Shown piece by piece: positions 47,444 to 58,179 of a stretch of 64,000 nucleotides of DNA. Source of the DNA: Epiperipatus broadwayi (Eukaryota; Onychophora; Udeonychophora; Euonychophora; Peripatidae); the NCBI GenBank assembly GCA_028023455.1, contig JAQFVV010006505.1:432001-496000 (forward strand), read 5' to 3'. The translations under genes and the position numbers were made by a program. Position 1 is the first letter of the stretch, and each line of letters starts with the position of its first letter. The notes under the pieces were generated by a model. The model saw nothing but the letters and a program-made list of their open reading frames with translations. It was not told the DNA's origin and did no database searches.

Positions 47444-47684
47444 AACATGGAGCATGTATTAGACCTACTGTGTCTGTTCACATCCATATCAACTTCCTGA
47501 CAACTTTGTAATTTTTGCCAAAATACCATGTACAAGTTGCATGTGCATGTTCTTTTTTTTGCCAAAAAAGTCATGTACAAGATCTGTGTGCATGTTATTT
47601 TTGTCAGGTCATTAGATTACAAAGTTATCAGTGGATTGATATGAATGTGAAAAGGTGCAGTAGGTCTAATACATGCTCCATGTT
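47444..47684. repeat. 241-bp foldback, family E
   Basis: Arms AACATGGAGCATGTATTAGA.. and ..TCTAATACATGCTCCATGTT, continuing through CCTACTG, TTCACATCCATATCAA and ACTTTGTAA with a few mismatches. The centre has two copies of CATGTACAAG..TGTGCATGTT. No hammerhead box seen. Confidence 0.75.
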
Positions 47685-48139
47685 GCATCTTTAATACTAA
47701 AGTACCAAAAGTTTTAATTCTCATTCATTTTTTGATAAAGTTTTTTAATTACATTATACCAATAATGCTTAAATAGTAGGCTGTTTATCATTTACTCTTC
47801 TTAGATTTATTAAAATACAATGTAATACAAATTTATAATATTTATATTAATATCTGATTATTTACTGAATTATATTTCTTAATCTTTATACTGATTATGC
47901 AACTTGAATAAGATACCTTAAACAAATACTTGAATCAAGAATATTTGCCTTTAGTATTATACACTCAGTTATCATATTTGTCAAATATACTTCTTTTACA
48001 ATCTTTATTTTATTTTTTTATATAAAATCTAGGTATATTTGTTTTGCATATGTTCATTTATCATTCTTTAAACTATCATTACTGACTATATGAAGGATAA
48101 CTATAAATTCCTTTACATATCACTTGCATTACATGATCA

Positions 48140-48325
48140 CCATTTCTTAAGATCCTAAGATCCAAGACTCCTCATTGATGAAAGCCACAAGCTAGAAACT
48201 AGTCTGGGGTATTGGATGAGTAGGTGCTAGATAGGAATTTTATGCACAAGCCTTCTGGCATCCATTGATTACAAAGGCTTGCACTGAGTGGTGCTACTAT
48301 ATGGAGAGTTTTCCTATTTTAATGT
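48140..48325 (+). repeat. Foldback family B, copy 7
   Basis: Carries UUGAUGA (48175-48181), AAGCCACAAGCU, GAAAC (48195-48199), UAGUC and UGGGG, then AAGCCTTCTGGCATCCATTGA and TATGGAGAGTTTTCC. The hammerhead core has one change (C3 to U); the other core bases stand. Confidence 0.75.
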
Positions 48326-48874
48326 CACTTGCATATGATGCTTAATTTAGAATTTACTATCTAAGATACTGTTTGGGATAATAAACGCATTTATGCAACA
48401 CATTAGAAAAATAGAGGTAGCTAACATTTACACGTCAACAGCCAGAACCTAGGTAGTTATTATTATTTCAAAGATCTTACCACTGGAATCCTGGCTTTTC
48501 TCTTAAGCACTTCTGGAATGGGGCAGTTATCTGTCCAATAAAGATCCTCACAAATTTCCTAATGTAATATGGGCATCCTTTAGATTAACACAACACATAC
48601 AACATTAGTTCTTCAGGATAATACGTTACTATCCTGGCATTTGAAACTTATCCAATATACCTTTATTAACTCACAGCATCAGTATAGATTATATATCCAA
48701 TCGAAGTATATATTAGCTATCTTCCTAGCATTTATAAATCTTTATTTATAAAAGATCATTTGCAGGGTTTGAACTCAGACTTTCACACGACCCACCACTC
48801 TCAGTGCCATCTCATATTGCTGACCCACCTGATCACACACATGTTGAAAAGATAAATAATCACTAATATACGTA

Positions 48875-48900
48875 TTTCATGCTAAACCAGCACTCATCAG
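48875..48900 (-). ncRNA. Hammerhead core, family D (left arm)
   Basis: Minus strand: CUGAUGA, GUGCUG/UAGCAU with a GUU loop, GAAA. Then UA-CG-UA can form helix III before AUA. Helix I (ACCAA with UUAGU) has one mismatch. This is the best family D copy and possibly still active. Confidence 0.45.
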
Positions 48901-49157
48901 TTGGTCCAGATTACTATCCTCACACATATATACAATCAGTGCTCAGCTTTATATTAAGATAGCCAATCTCTATACTTTAATGGACAGGCTTCAAACTATT
49001 CCAACTCACAACTCTTTAACCTTCCATTTCATTGAAAATCTGATGATGGAACGTTCAAAGCCCTTATTAGTGCCATTAAAGTATAGAGATTGGCTATCTT
49101 AATATAAAACTGAATACTGATTATATTTATATGTGTGAGAATAGTAATCTAGACCAA

Positions 49158-49183
49158 CTGATGATTGCTGGTTTAGCATGAAA
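49158..49183 (+). ncRNA. Hammerhead core, family D (right arm)
   Basis: CUGAUGA, UGCUG/UAGCA with GUU, GAAA. Box sequences are intact; the downstream AUAAUGGU has an insertion that disrupts helix I. Confidence 0.35.
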
Positions 49184-49504
49184 TACATATAATGGTGATT
49201 ATTTATCTTTTCAACATGTGGGTGATCAGGTGGGTCAGCAATATGAGATGGCATTGAGAGTTGTGGGTCGTGTGAAAGTCTGAGTTCAAACCCCGCATAT
49301 ATTACATATATAAATGCAGGTTTAAGCCTGTACAATGTATTAAAAGATCATTTGTAAAAACTTTAATATTATCTCAATACGAGACTGTATAAATTACAAT
49401 ATTTTTGGACTGATCAGAATTGTAATCTTCACCTATTCTCATTATGGAAAACCAGATGTAAGATAGTTATTGAAAAATCAGAATCAGAAATAGTTCAATT
49501 GTTT

Positions 49505-49800
49505 TGTAACAGGCAAAACTCTCTATACAGTAGTGCCACTCAGTGCCAATCAAAGCAATCAATGGATTCCAGAAGGCTTGTGCATAAAATCCCCATCTAG
49601 TTCCTACTCATCCAATATCCCCAAACTAGTTTCTGGCTTGTGGTTTTCATCAATGAAGAGCTTTGGATCTTAGAGCACTGCACTTAAATCTTAGGATTAT
49701 TCTGGTTGGCACTGAGTGGCATTACTGTATGGAGAGTTTTGCCTGTTTCAATAACAGTAATATGCTAGCATAAGAAATAATGATCATGCGATGTTTAGTG
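49505..49800 (-). repeat. Foldback family B, copy 8
   Basis: Inverted ends AGGCAAAACTCTCTATACAG and CTGTATGGAGAGTTTTGCCT. The minus strand has AUUGAUGA, AACCACAAGCC, GAAACUAGUU and UGGGGA (C3 to U in the core). The family end GATCATGCGATGTTTAG is present. Confidence 0.75.
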
Positions 49801-50189
49801 TTTGTAACAGCTTGGAGAAAATCAAGAAAGGAGATGAAGGCTATTCATAAAATAAAAATGATCGAAGACACATGGTCATATTTGAACACTGCACTTATGG
49901 ACTAATATACTCTGGCCTTCATTGATTGTCTTATTCATAATTACAACTGTCAATAGCAAGAGAGGTACTAGTCCTTGTTTAATGATTGATTATGTGTAAA
50001 AGTTTTCATTATAAATAAATATATATTATTAAAAGTAAATAAAATAAAAAATAAATTAAGACAACCATTCTAGTTGTTTTTAACAGTTTTAAATGAATAC
50101 AAAATACTTTTTAAAAGTATATATGTGTACAGAAACGCAGCAGTTTAAAGACAATGCCAAACAATTTATTAATTTTAAAATAAAACCTC

Positions 50190-50575
50190 TAAAACATCAC
50201 ATGATTACCATTTTCTATGTGTACACAAGCCATTAAAACAATGGCAAACTTTCTACACAGTAGTGTCATCCAGTGCAAGCCAGAGTAATCAGGTTTGTGA
50301 ATAAAATTCTTATTGAGTGTCTACTCATCCAATATTCCAGATTAGTTTCTAGATTGTGGCTCTTGTCAATTGAGATTGCATTAGATCCTAAGATCTAGGT
50401 GCAGTGCTCTCAGATCCAATGCTCTTCACTGATGAAATCCACAAGCTAAAAACTAATATGGAGATATTGGATTGGATGAGTAGGCAATAGATAGGGGTTT
50501 TATGCACAAACCTTGCATCCATTGTTTAATAAGGTTTGCACTAGGTGGCACTAGTGTATGGAGAGTCTGCTGCTG
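50190..50575. repeat. Foldback family B, copy 9 (inverted dimer)
   Basis: Starts AACATCACATGATTACCATT, has CAGTAGTGTCATCCAGTGCA and the inverse TTGCACTAGGTGGCACTAGTG. Both arms have core relics: 50429-50435 CUGAUGA (plus) with GAAA changed to AAAA, and UUGACAA on the minus strand near 50370. Confidence 0.75.
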
Positions 50576-50654
50576 TTTCAATTTTAAAATAGCCAACTTT
50601 GAACATAAAATAGATGTGCTAACACATTTGTGCATTGGGAAATATGATACCATC

Positions 50655-50905
50655 AATAGTCAAAATCTATCAGCCCCATATAGCTATTTGAGTTGGATAG
50701 CTGGGTTTGAAGACATGCACATGTCTGAAAATTTCAGATTTTCCTCTCAATAGATAACTTTTAGCTAAGTGCTTAGCTTTGGGTTGGTATTTTTAGATCT
50801 AGTGTCTGAACCTACCCTGACACCTCTCTGAGGAGTGCCAAAGCATGAAACCATGGTCAGGGGTTTGGGGAGGGGTTCCTGACAGAGATATTTTAAGTGC
50901 TGGCT
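50655..50905 (+). repeat. Foldback family C, copy 2 (right half)
   Basis: Shares with 15.9-16.2 kb the blocks TAGCTATTTGAGTTGGA, TTTGAAGACATG and CTAGTGTCTG. It keeps one arm with a complete hammerhead and ends TGACAGAGATA. GGTTTGAAGAC resembles an eroded box B. Confidence 0.6.
50822..50864 (+). ncRNA. Predicted complete type I hammerhead ribozyme (family C)
   Basis: All elements are on the plus strand. Helix I: ACCUCU (50822-50827) with AGGGGU (50859-50864), six pairs, one G-U. Box 1 is CUGAGGA (50828-50834), a legal CUGANGA. Helix II is GUGC/GCAU with a CAAA loop (four pairs, one G-U). Box 2 is GAAA (50847-50850). Helix III is A-C-C with G-G-U around a two-base loop. The triplet is GUC, with cleavage expected after 50858. 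Compared with the 15.9 kb site, helix II changes A-U to U-A and helix III gains a pair, which looks compensatory. This is the strongest ribozyme candidate in the window. It is a manual fold, not tested. Confidence 0.75.
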
Positions 50906-51294
50906 CTGGCTAAGCATTTATCATAAAGCTTGTAGAGGAATTGGCAATCCTCACTATTTATGATACCATCAAGTTTTAATTTTTTGAATTGAACTTAGAG
51001 ATTCTGAACTCTGAATTATTTAAATTAAAACAAAAATATTTAATTTGCACAGATGTATTTGCATTGATTACACATATATTAGAAATTCACACTGTAATAT
51101 TAATGAATGATGTGACTTTTTTATTTAATCACATCTTTCACCATAACATAATATACTAATGTTGTCAAACCAGTGATTTAACTTTTTATTAATATTGTTT
51201 TAAAATTAAAAAAATTGTAATTAACTATCTAAATTTAGAAATCTTTAAAAAAATTATGTATATATATATTACTATCCATAACTTCTGATAATAG

Positions 51295-51600
51295 GTATTT
51301 GAATACTCAGTTTGTATTAAGGTAGCACATTTTTAAACTTTAGTAGATAGTCTTCACTCTTCTCCACTTTCCACCATCCACATCATTGAAAATCTGATGG
51401 TGGAATGTCCAAAGCCATTGTTGATGCTAATACTATTGTCATACCCATGTTAACTTTAAGTCACTCTGACCCCTTATCAGATTTTCAATAATTTGGAAGG
51501 CTGAAGAATTGGAGGGTGGAATAGATTGAAGCTTGTCCATTAAAATTTGAAGATTTGCCATTTTAATATAAACCAACCACTGAATATATATTGTACTGGT
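51295..51600. repeat. Family D foldback (copy 4, core lost)
   Basis: CAGTTTGTATTAAGGTAGCAC..CATTGAAAATCTGATGG and an inverse part ATCAGATTTTCAAT..GCCATTTTAATATAAACC. The hammerhead block is missing. Confidence 0.6.
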
Positions 51601-51649
51601 CAAAAATGTATGTCCATTCAACAAGATTTAGAATCTAAGCAGAAGTACC

Positions 51650-53500
51650 CCAAATCCAATCATGCATGAGATACACAGGTCAGGAGCAATCATAAATTTT
51701 AACCTATTTGCCCATTTCCCAAATCTATAACACTACGAACAACACCTACGGCAATACTACATAAATTAATTATTTCCAGTCCCAGTGCTACATCATTTTG
51801 CATGAGAACTGAGCTGATAATGATGATGAGAGATTGAGTGAACCCAAGATATAAGTTAAAAACATACATAAATATAAATATATTAAGGAGATTCGAACTA
51901 CTGGATTAAGTTTAAAAATATAAATATTTATTTTGACAAAAATTCAAGATTTTATATATTCAACTTCATGCATTTAAAACTTTATTTTTGGTTACAAATA
52001 TTTGACGATCTTGATAATTATTTTATTTAGACTGACATGAATTTAGTGCGGCAGTTATAATACTGAATGTATATTTAAAAATAGGTTTTTATTCAATGTT
52101 ACAAAAACAAATTTATCTGGGTGATTGGTAGATGTTTATACATTAAAACACATATAAAGATATGACAAAAATAGAGTTTCGCTGTTTATATGAATTCATA
52201 GAATGCCCTTGGCATTTCGTACATAAGTTTATTTTCATTTATAGACTTTATTTGTAACAATAAAATAAGGATACATTTTGATCATTAAGTAGACTAGAAA
52301 CATTATTTGTTACACATTTTCGACATTTTTCACTCGAATATTGTGAAACTCTATCAATGTGGGAATTGCTTATTTAAATAAAGGGGAGGGCAGCTTCATA
52401 AGAGGTTGGATTTAAACCCCCACTAAAAATATTACAAAGAGAAAAACGTTTCATTATTTCACATCATTATGGTTTATTTTGTTAAACAGGCTAGAAAATT
52501 AACTATAAGAAATTGCGGTGCTAGCATAATAGCCGAATATTTGCAGATCCAATATTTTTTTTGAGGTGCTTTATCATATTATGGAAAAAAAACAGTCTAG
52601 CTGAGATGCCACCCCACATTTTGTGGAATCGGCTGGCAAAAGGTTCTCGGACGGAGTTGCAATGAGCCGAACTTTGCCAGAATTATCCCATGAATTGCTC
52701 TCATTATGCAAGTATATATATGTATATGGTCCAGGGACATTCATCACCCTGTTTACAACCTGAAATGAAGATGAGATGACTCAGGCATTCTGACGCATGT
52801 CTCTAGATAAAGCTTATAAATATGAAGAGTGGCCTATGCTAACAACGCTTTATAAGAATATGAAATCATTGAGTTTAAATATTAAAATAAAGTCTTAAAT
52901 GGTTTAACAAATATGTAATGATATGCTAAAATAATGACCCATGTAAGATAAAGTCATTTATCAAAAGTGAAAACTACAATTAATGAAGTGTGCATTGCTC
53001 CCCCTTCTTGAATCAATACTATTTTGTTTAAATATATAAAAAAACTAAAATTTGTGCACTTAAAAGTGCAAACAGCAAAATAGAATTTGTTCACCAGCCT
53101 TTTTAGCGATGATGATGAATAAAGAGATTAATAAAACTAACGGACACCAATATCCACCCCAGATTGCAAAGTATTTATACATTTTGTATAATTTTATGAG
53201 AAAATATATTTTTTTAAAAAAGCATATATTCATTTTACAAGAAAAACTCAGTCTCATGAACTATTTAGAAATAAATAAATAAGAATTCATTAACCCCCCC
53301 CTTTAAGTTCATAAGACCAGGTTTGATTGGCATTTACAAATAAAAGTTTAGTGAAAAATATAAAAATATCATTAAAAATAAATTATAACTGCACTAAATT
53401 ATAAGTATTAATGTGGTAGAAGAAAATTGATATAAAGAAAATAACTATTAATTAACATACTCACTGATTAATGAGTTAAAAGAGATTCAAAATATACAGA
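51650..53500. other. AT-rich stretch without recognised gene
   Basis: A somewhat GC-richer patch at 52590-52810 was checked in both strands and shows no frame, motif or pairing arm that I recognise. Confidence 0.35.
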
Positions 53501-53542
53501 AAACATTAATTTTAAGAGATGGGATTTCTTTAGACTTGTTAC

Positions 53543-53666
53543 CTCAGGATTGTATGGAATAAAGTAGGCATGAGTCTTCTGTGGCAGATGGCATTCTTTA
53601 ACATGTCTCTTGGCCTTGGTGGTTCTTTGATGGCATGGGCACACTTGAGTGGTAGGAGCTACATCT
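53543..53666 (-). CDS. Candidate exon with zinc-finger-like motif
   Basis: On the minus strand a pyrimidine-rich stretch ending TTCGCTGTGCAG (acceptor) precedes 124 bases. They end in CCTGAG followed by GTAACAAG, a strong donor. The segment is markedly richer in G+C than its surroundings. In the open frame it reads DVAPTTQVCPCHQRTTKAKR then HVKECHLPQK, where C-x-C and H-x3-C-H could bind zinc; the first spacing (one residue) is shorter than in classical C2H2 fingers. It could be one internal exon of a host gene transcribed leftwards or a transposon-derived exon. Neighbouring exons were not found, and an alternative acceptor (CTGTCTTCAG) lies 20 bases upstream. The product is unknown. Confidence 0.35.
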
Positions 53667-53847
53667 CTGCACAGCGAAGAGTAGAGCTGAAGACAGAGGG
53701 GAAGGCAGCTGAGGCCCCTCAAAAATTAACCAAATGTGGAGTCGACGGATTATTGACCCAACTCTGACACAATAGATTTTTGGCCCTATTTATACAAACT
53801 TTGAGGTATTCAAAGAATGTTTTTAATTAAACTTTTTATCTTTAATT

Positions 53848-54713
53848 TAAATATATAAATTCAACATTCCTTTTCTTTTTAAAACTTGTTTTTATTCCAA
53901 CTATAATTTTCTTTCTCTTTCCAATACAACGTTTCAACTACATTCTGTAGTCATTATCAAGTTTCCTTAAAAAATAATAATTATAATAAAATAAATAAAT
54001 AAAAATAAAAAACAAAAATAATAACACAAATAAATAAAATATTAATACATTCCAAATATATAATATTCAATTAAAACCATAATATTATTATAATCTACAA
54101 ATACAATTATTTACCTCCTTCCCTATCTTTAATTATTTCTTTTAAATTACCTTTATAAATTAATACTCTTCTTATATAAATTTATTATCTTTTCTCTAAA
54201 TCTTTACCCATTAACATTCTTTTTATAATCCCCCCCCCTTTTATTTTTATATATTATCCCTATATTATCTTATTTTTTATCTCTATTTAAGATAATATAG
54301 GGATAATATATAAAAATAAAAGGGGGGGGGGATTATAAAAAGAATGTTAATGGGTAAAGATTTAGAGAAAAGATAATAAATTTATATAAGAAGAGTATTA
54401 ATTTATAAAGGTAATTTAAAAGAAATAATTAAAGATAGGGAAGGAGGTAAATAATTGTATTTGTAGATTATAATAATATTATGGTTATAATTGAATATTA
54501 TATATTTGGAATGTATTAATATTTTATTTATTTGTGTTATTATTTTTGTTTTTTATTTTTATTTATTTATTTTATTATAATTATTATTTTTTAAGGAAAC
54601 TTGATAATGACTACAGAATGTAGTTGAAACGTTGTATTGGAAGGAGAAAGAAAATTATAGTTGGAATAAAAACAAGTTTTAAAAAGAAAAGGAATGTTGA
54701 ATTTATATATTTA
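53848..54713. repeat. 866-bp near-perfect palindrome with PLE-like ends
   Basis: Arms of about 425 bases are separated by 15 bases (54273-54287). I saw one base difference (TCTCTTT against TCTCCTT) and a C9 against G10 run. Read outward, each arm has CTTGATAATGACTAC..GTAGTTGAAACGTTG near its end: UUGAUAA, a five-pair stem and GAAAC, a PLE-tail-like hammerhead relic. There is no protein frame. It is likely two element 3' ends fused head to head. Confidence 0.9.
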
Positions 54714-54719
54714 TTATCA

Positions 54720-55690
54720 TGGAGCTATAATTTAAAAAGAAAAAGAAGTGAAAAGATGTGTATATAATTATATTTATCTTTAATTTACAGAAATATTTTT
54801 TTTATTGTTAGTGGAGATGCAATTGTTAGATAACTGTCCAAAAATAGATTCAAATTAATTTCCAGATTGGAAATAGATTTGATAAAAATGTTAACAGTGA
54901 ACTAAAATCAATTAGCTTTGTTTTAAATTTTACTTTCATTAACTTTAATTAAAAAATTCCTTTTAAAATCAGGAATCCCACCCCTTTAATTACTCTTGGA
55001 CAGTTAACGACTGCATTTTCCATCTTGAATATTTGTGTAATTATATGAAGAAAAATATCTATAAATTAAATAACATATAGTTAAGAAAAAAATACAAAAT
55101 TATTTACAATATTTGTTTGTGCTTTTATATATATATAAAAGCTCCGTTAATATATGTATATATCTGAGTTGCATCCACAAAAGTTAATATTTAAAATTAA
55201 GGAAAATTTTTATTTGAGATTTATATTTATAAATTTTTATAGAAGCTTCTCAGAAATATATGTATAGTTTATATACATGTGACAAAAAAACAGGATGAAA
55301 CGTGGGTTAAATGATAGAACAATGAAGCTCGATCTTGGGCTAAGATCAACTGCTACAATATATATATATATGTGGGAGATGATGATCTGGGCTAATTGAT
55401 GAGTGTTAGTACATGTATTTAAATAGTAATCAATTTTCCTTAGGCTATATCAATGTTGAAGTTTTTGTTATCAATTTCAGCATCTATTATCTTAAAAATT
55501 GTTAGAACTCAACTAAGTGATTGTTTTCATAAAACAGTTAAACATAATCATATACTTCAAAAGACTTTTTGGGTATTTAATTTTCTGTAGAAGATTTTAA
55601 ATAATCTATATCACCTTGTTTGTGCAAAAGTGATATTTTACATATAGTTATTAGTCAGACTATTTTTATATCTAGATGTGACATACTATT
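54720..55690. other. AT-rich stretch with a family D scrap
   Basis: At 55372-55415 a short piece (GGGAGATGATGATCTGGGCTA then UUGAUGAGUGUUAG) is the start of a family D arm. Otherwise nothing is recognised. Confidence 0.4.
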
Positions 55691-55696
55691 TTCATC

Positions 55697-56190
55697 ATCT
55701 ATGAGTGAATGTTGAATGTATAGAAAATTTTAAACTTGATTTAAACTTTCTAAATACAAACAACTTGTTAGTAATAACACACAAATAGACAACACAGGTT
55801 AGTAATTACACAATGTTTCAAGTAGTATTTCTCCACTCTTCTTCAGGTGTTGCTGGCCTATATGCACAGTGACAATAGTCACCTAGAAGTTGAGCTCATA
55901 CCTTTAGATTTTTGAATATGGAATTTAATGCTCTACCAACTGAGAATTTGTCTTAAATTCAATATTCAAGAATCTAAAGATGCGAGTTCAACTTCTAAGC
56001 GAATATTGTCACTGTGCATATAGGCCAGCAATACCTGAAGAAGAGTGGGGAATAATACTACTCAAAATGTTGTGTAATTACTAATCTGTGTTGTCTATTT
56101 GTATGTTATTACTAACAAGTTATTTGTATTTGGAAAGTTTAAATAAAGATTAAAATTTTCTATACATTCAACATTCACTCATAAATGATG
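55697..56190. mobile_element. Family A SINE head-to-head palindrome
   Basis: Two family A copies in opposite orientation with 3' tails outward. The flanking ATGAGTGAATGTTGAATGTA and its inverse bound it. The centre has remnants of the tRNA-like head (CTCTACCAACTGAG; GAGTTCAACTTC). The left arm keeps CUGAAGA (55840-55846, minus) and GAAAC (55815-55819, minus). The right arm has CUGAAGA (56035-56041, plus) but CAAAA. Confidence 0.8.
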
Positions 56191-56251
56191 GAAATAGTCC
56201 AACATATCACAACTAATAATATACCATCATTACAAATCTTCAGACAAATAT

Positions 56252-56395
56252 TTCTATATCTCTCAGAAAAATTCAAATTTTATTTAAATTTCAGAAGTAT
56301 CCATCTAATAATAGAATGTGTCTATTACTAGTAGTTGAATATATTTGAAATGTTTAAATAAAGTTTGAATTTTTCTAAAAGATACTTAACAGTTC
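56252..56395. repeat. Family A-like tail foldback (diverged)
   Basis: CAGAAAAATTCAAATTTTATTTAAA and TTTAAATAAAGTTTGAATTTTTCT are inverted around a short core. Both are family A tails facing outward. Confidence 0.65.
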
Positions 56396-56399
56396 AGAC

Positions 56400-57110
56400 T
56401 AGATAATAGAAATACTCTATCATATAATTATAAATATATATCTACATTTTGACTGGAGATTGTCAAACTTACTCCATCCACAATTTTGACACCATTCACT
56501 TCAAATAAATACAATAATAATTATCATTAATCATTTACAAAACTAGAGATTATCTCTAGCAGAGATATAAACTTTAATCTCAGTTAAAGATTAATATATC
56601 TGATTTTTTTAAAAATTGAACACACACATGGAGTTATTCATATATCTCTTTTTCATATGTAATATTTTTATAAATATATTAAATAACCTTCACCCTTCCA
56701 CACATTATTTTAAAATTATACAAATAAAGATACAATTAAACACAAATGACCCCTAAGATATAATGTCATATGTGTATAACTCATACCATGCTTTATTTAT
56801 AATGTCAGTTGGCTTATTTTCTGTTTGTGAATAATCATTTCTAGGTTATATAGCAATATTTTCTACCTTCAGACTGCTTGCTTCCATATCCAATTATTGA
56901 ATTAAGTATTTTCATGTATTATTGTTATAATAAAGAATAGAAATGAGGGGTTAATATCCATGTAAATAGAAATAACCTTTAACCTTGGTATTACTAAGAA
57001 ATTGTTAATTACTACTAATTGACAATTTCTGAAGCCAAAACATCATTTCATTAAACCTAAAATAGCTATTTTATTTGAGTTATATAAACATTGAAGCTAA
57101 ACTAGTCAAT
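56400..57110. other. AT-rich stretch, nothing recognised
   Basis: No arm, box or frame supported. Confidence 0.35.
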
Positions 57111-57113
57111 AAA

Positions 57114-57742
57114 TAATCAAAATTACCCCGAATTCATAACTCAACCAGACTAGATAAGAAAATAAATTCTAAAACACTACCAATGGTTTCACTGCTACAA
57201 ACAGACTTCTCAAGTGTAAAGAACTACAAAATAACATATTTAATCTAAACATTATTCACAGTTCTATTCACTTCCCATACACATTTAATCTTAAAAGAAA
57301 CTTTAAATAAGTTAATTGTTTTAGAATCATAAATTTTTAATTCTTTAATTCCTTTTTTTATTTCACTTCTCTCAAAAAAGACAATTTTAGATTCATCACA
57401 ACTAATAGTGTGGTCTTTATATCCATGAAAAAGATACAGGCCACACTATTAATTTTGATGAAGCTAAAATTGTCTTTTTTGAGAGAAATGAAATAAAAAG
57501 AATTAAAGAATATTTATTATTAAAAATCTATGATTCTGAAACAATTAACTTATTTAAAGGTTCTTTTAAGACTAAGGGTGAATGGGGAAGTGGAGTTGTG
57601 GGTAATGTTTAGTTTAAATATGTTGTTATTTTGTGATTCTTTACACTTGAGAAGTCTGCTTTTAGCAGTGGAACCATTGCTAGTGTTTTAGAGTTTATTT
57701 TCTTTGCAAGTCTGGTTGAGTTGTGAATTTTGGATAATTTTG

Positions 57743-57746
<4 letters not shown>
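57114..57746. mobile_element. Two Penelope-like 3' ends fused head to head
   Basis: A 633-bp inverted pair with almost no spacer (centre near 57430). The right arm encodes HEKDTGHTINFDEAK and IVFFERNEIKRIKEY, the end of the PLE endonuclease region, on the plus strand to a stop at 57610-57612. The tail CTTGAGAAGTCTGCTTTTAGCAG follows. The left arm is the same on the minus strand, with mutations. It is closely related to the PLE at 9.8-11.0 kb. Both copies are truncated at about the same codon, where they join. Confidence 0.85.

Positions 57747-57796
<50 letters not shown>
57747..57796. repeat. (AT)n microsatellite
   Basis: About 25 AT repeats, directly between the PLE palindrome and the next foldback. 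Confidence 0.95.
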
Positions 57797-57801
<5 letters not shown>

Positions 57802-58170
57802 ACTCAGCTCTTTAACCAAAGAAACTATATGAGCCTGAACTAAATTCAGTGATTCCATATTTTAGTAGGCTTAGCAATTTAATATAGCCAAAGCCCCAAT
57901 AGCAAAATTATAATATTAGTAAAATATCAGTCATATGTCACATGACATATATATATATATAATATTACATATTGGTAATACAAGCTATATAGGTCATGTG
58001 ACATATGACTGATATTTTACTAATATTATAATTTTGCTATTAGGGCTTTGGCTATATTAAATTGCTAAGCCTACTAAAATATGGGATCACTGAATTTAGT
58101 TCAGGCTCATATAGTTTCTTTGGTTAAAGAGCTGAGTTTGAAGACATGTAGGTGTCTGAAGATTTGGATC
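57797..58170. repeat. Family C-related foldback with 150-bp arms
   Basis: Arms 57797-57946 and 57993-58142 are nearly identical inverses, with a 46-base spacer containing (AT)n. They include GCCTGAACTAAATTCAGTGA and AACTCAGCTCTTTAACC. The right edge shares TTTGAAGACATGTAGGTGTC with family C. No hammerhead box is present in this copy. Confidence 0.8.
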
Positions 58171-58179
58171 TTTTTCCTA

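Larger units (their letters stand above)
48760..49310. repeat. Family D inverted dimer (copy 3)
   Basis: Left part 48764-49076, right part 49077-49310 in opposite orientation. They share TCAGACTTTCACACGACCCAC and AGATAAATAATCAC with their inverse. The box B-like ends GTTTGAACTCAGAC / GTCTGAGTTCAAAC lie outside. Confidence 0.75.

Noticed and set aside
50429-50453. Active hammerhead in the plus arm of family B copy 9
   Set aside because: GAAA reads AAAA and the cleavage triplet and helix I are degraded.
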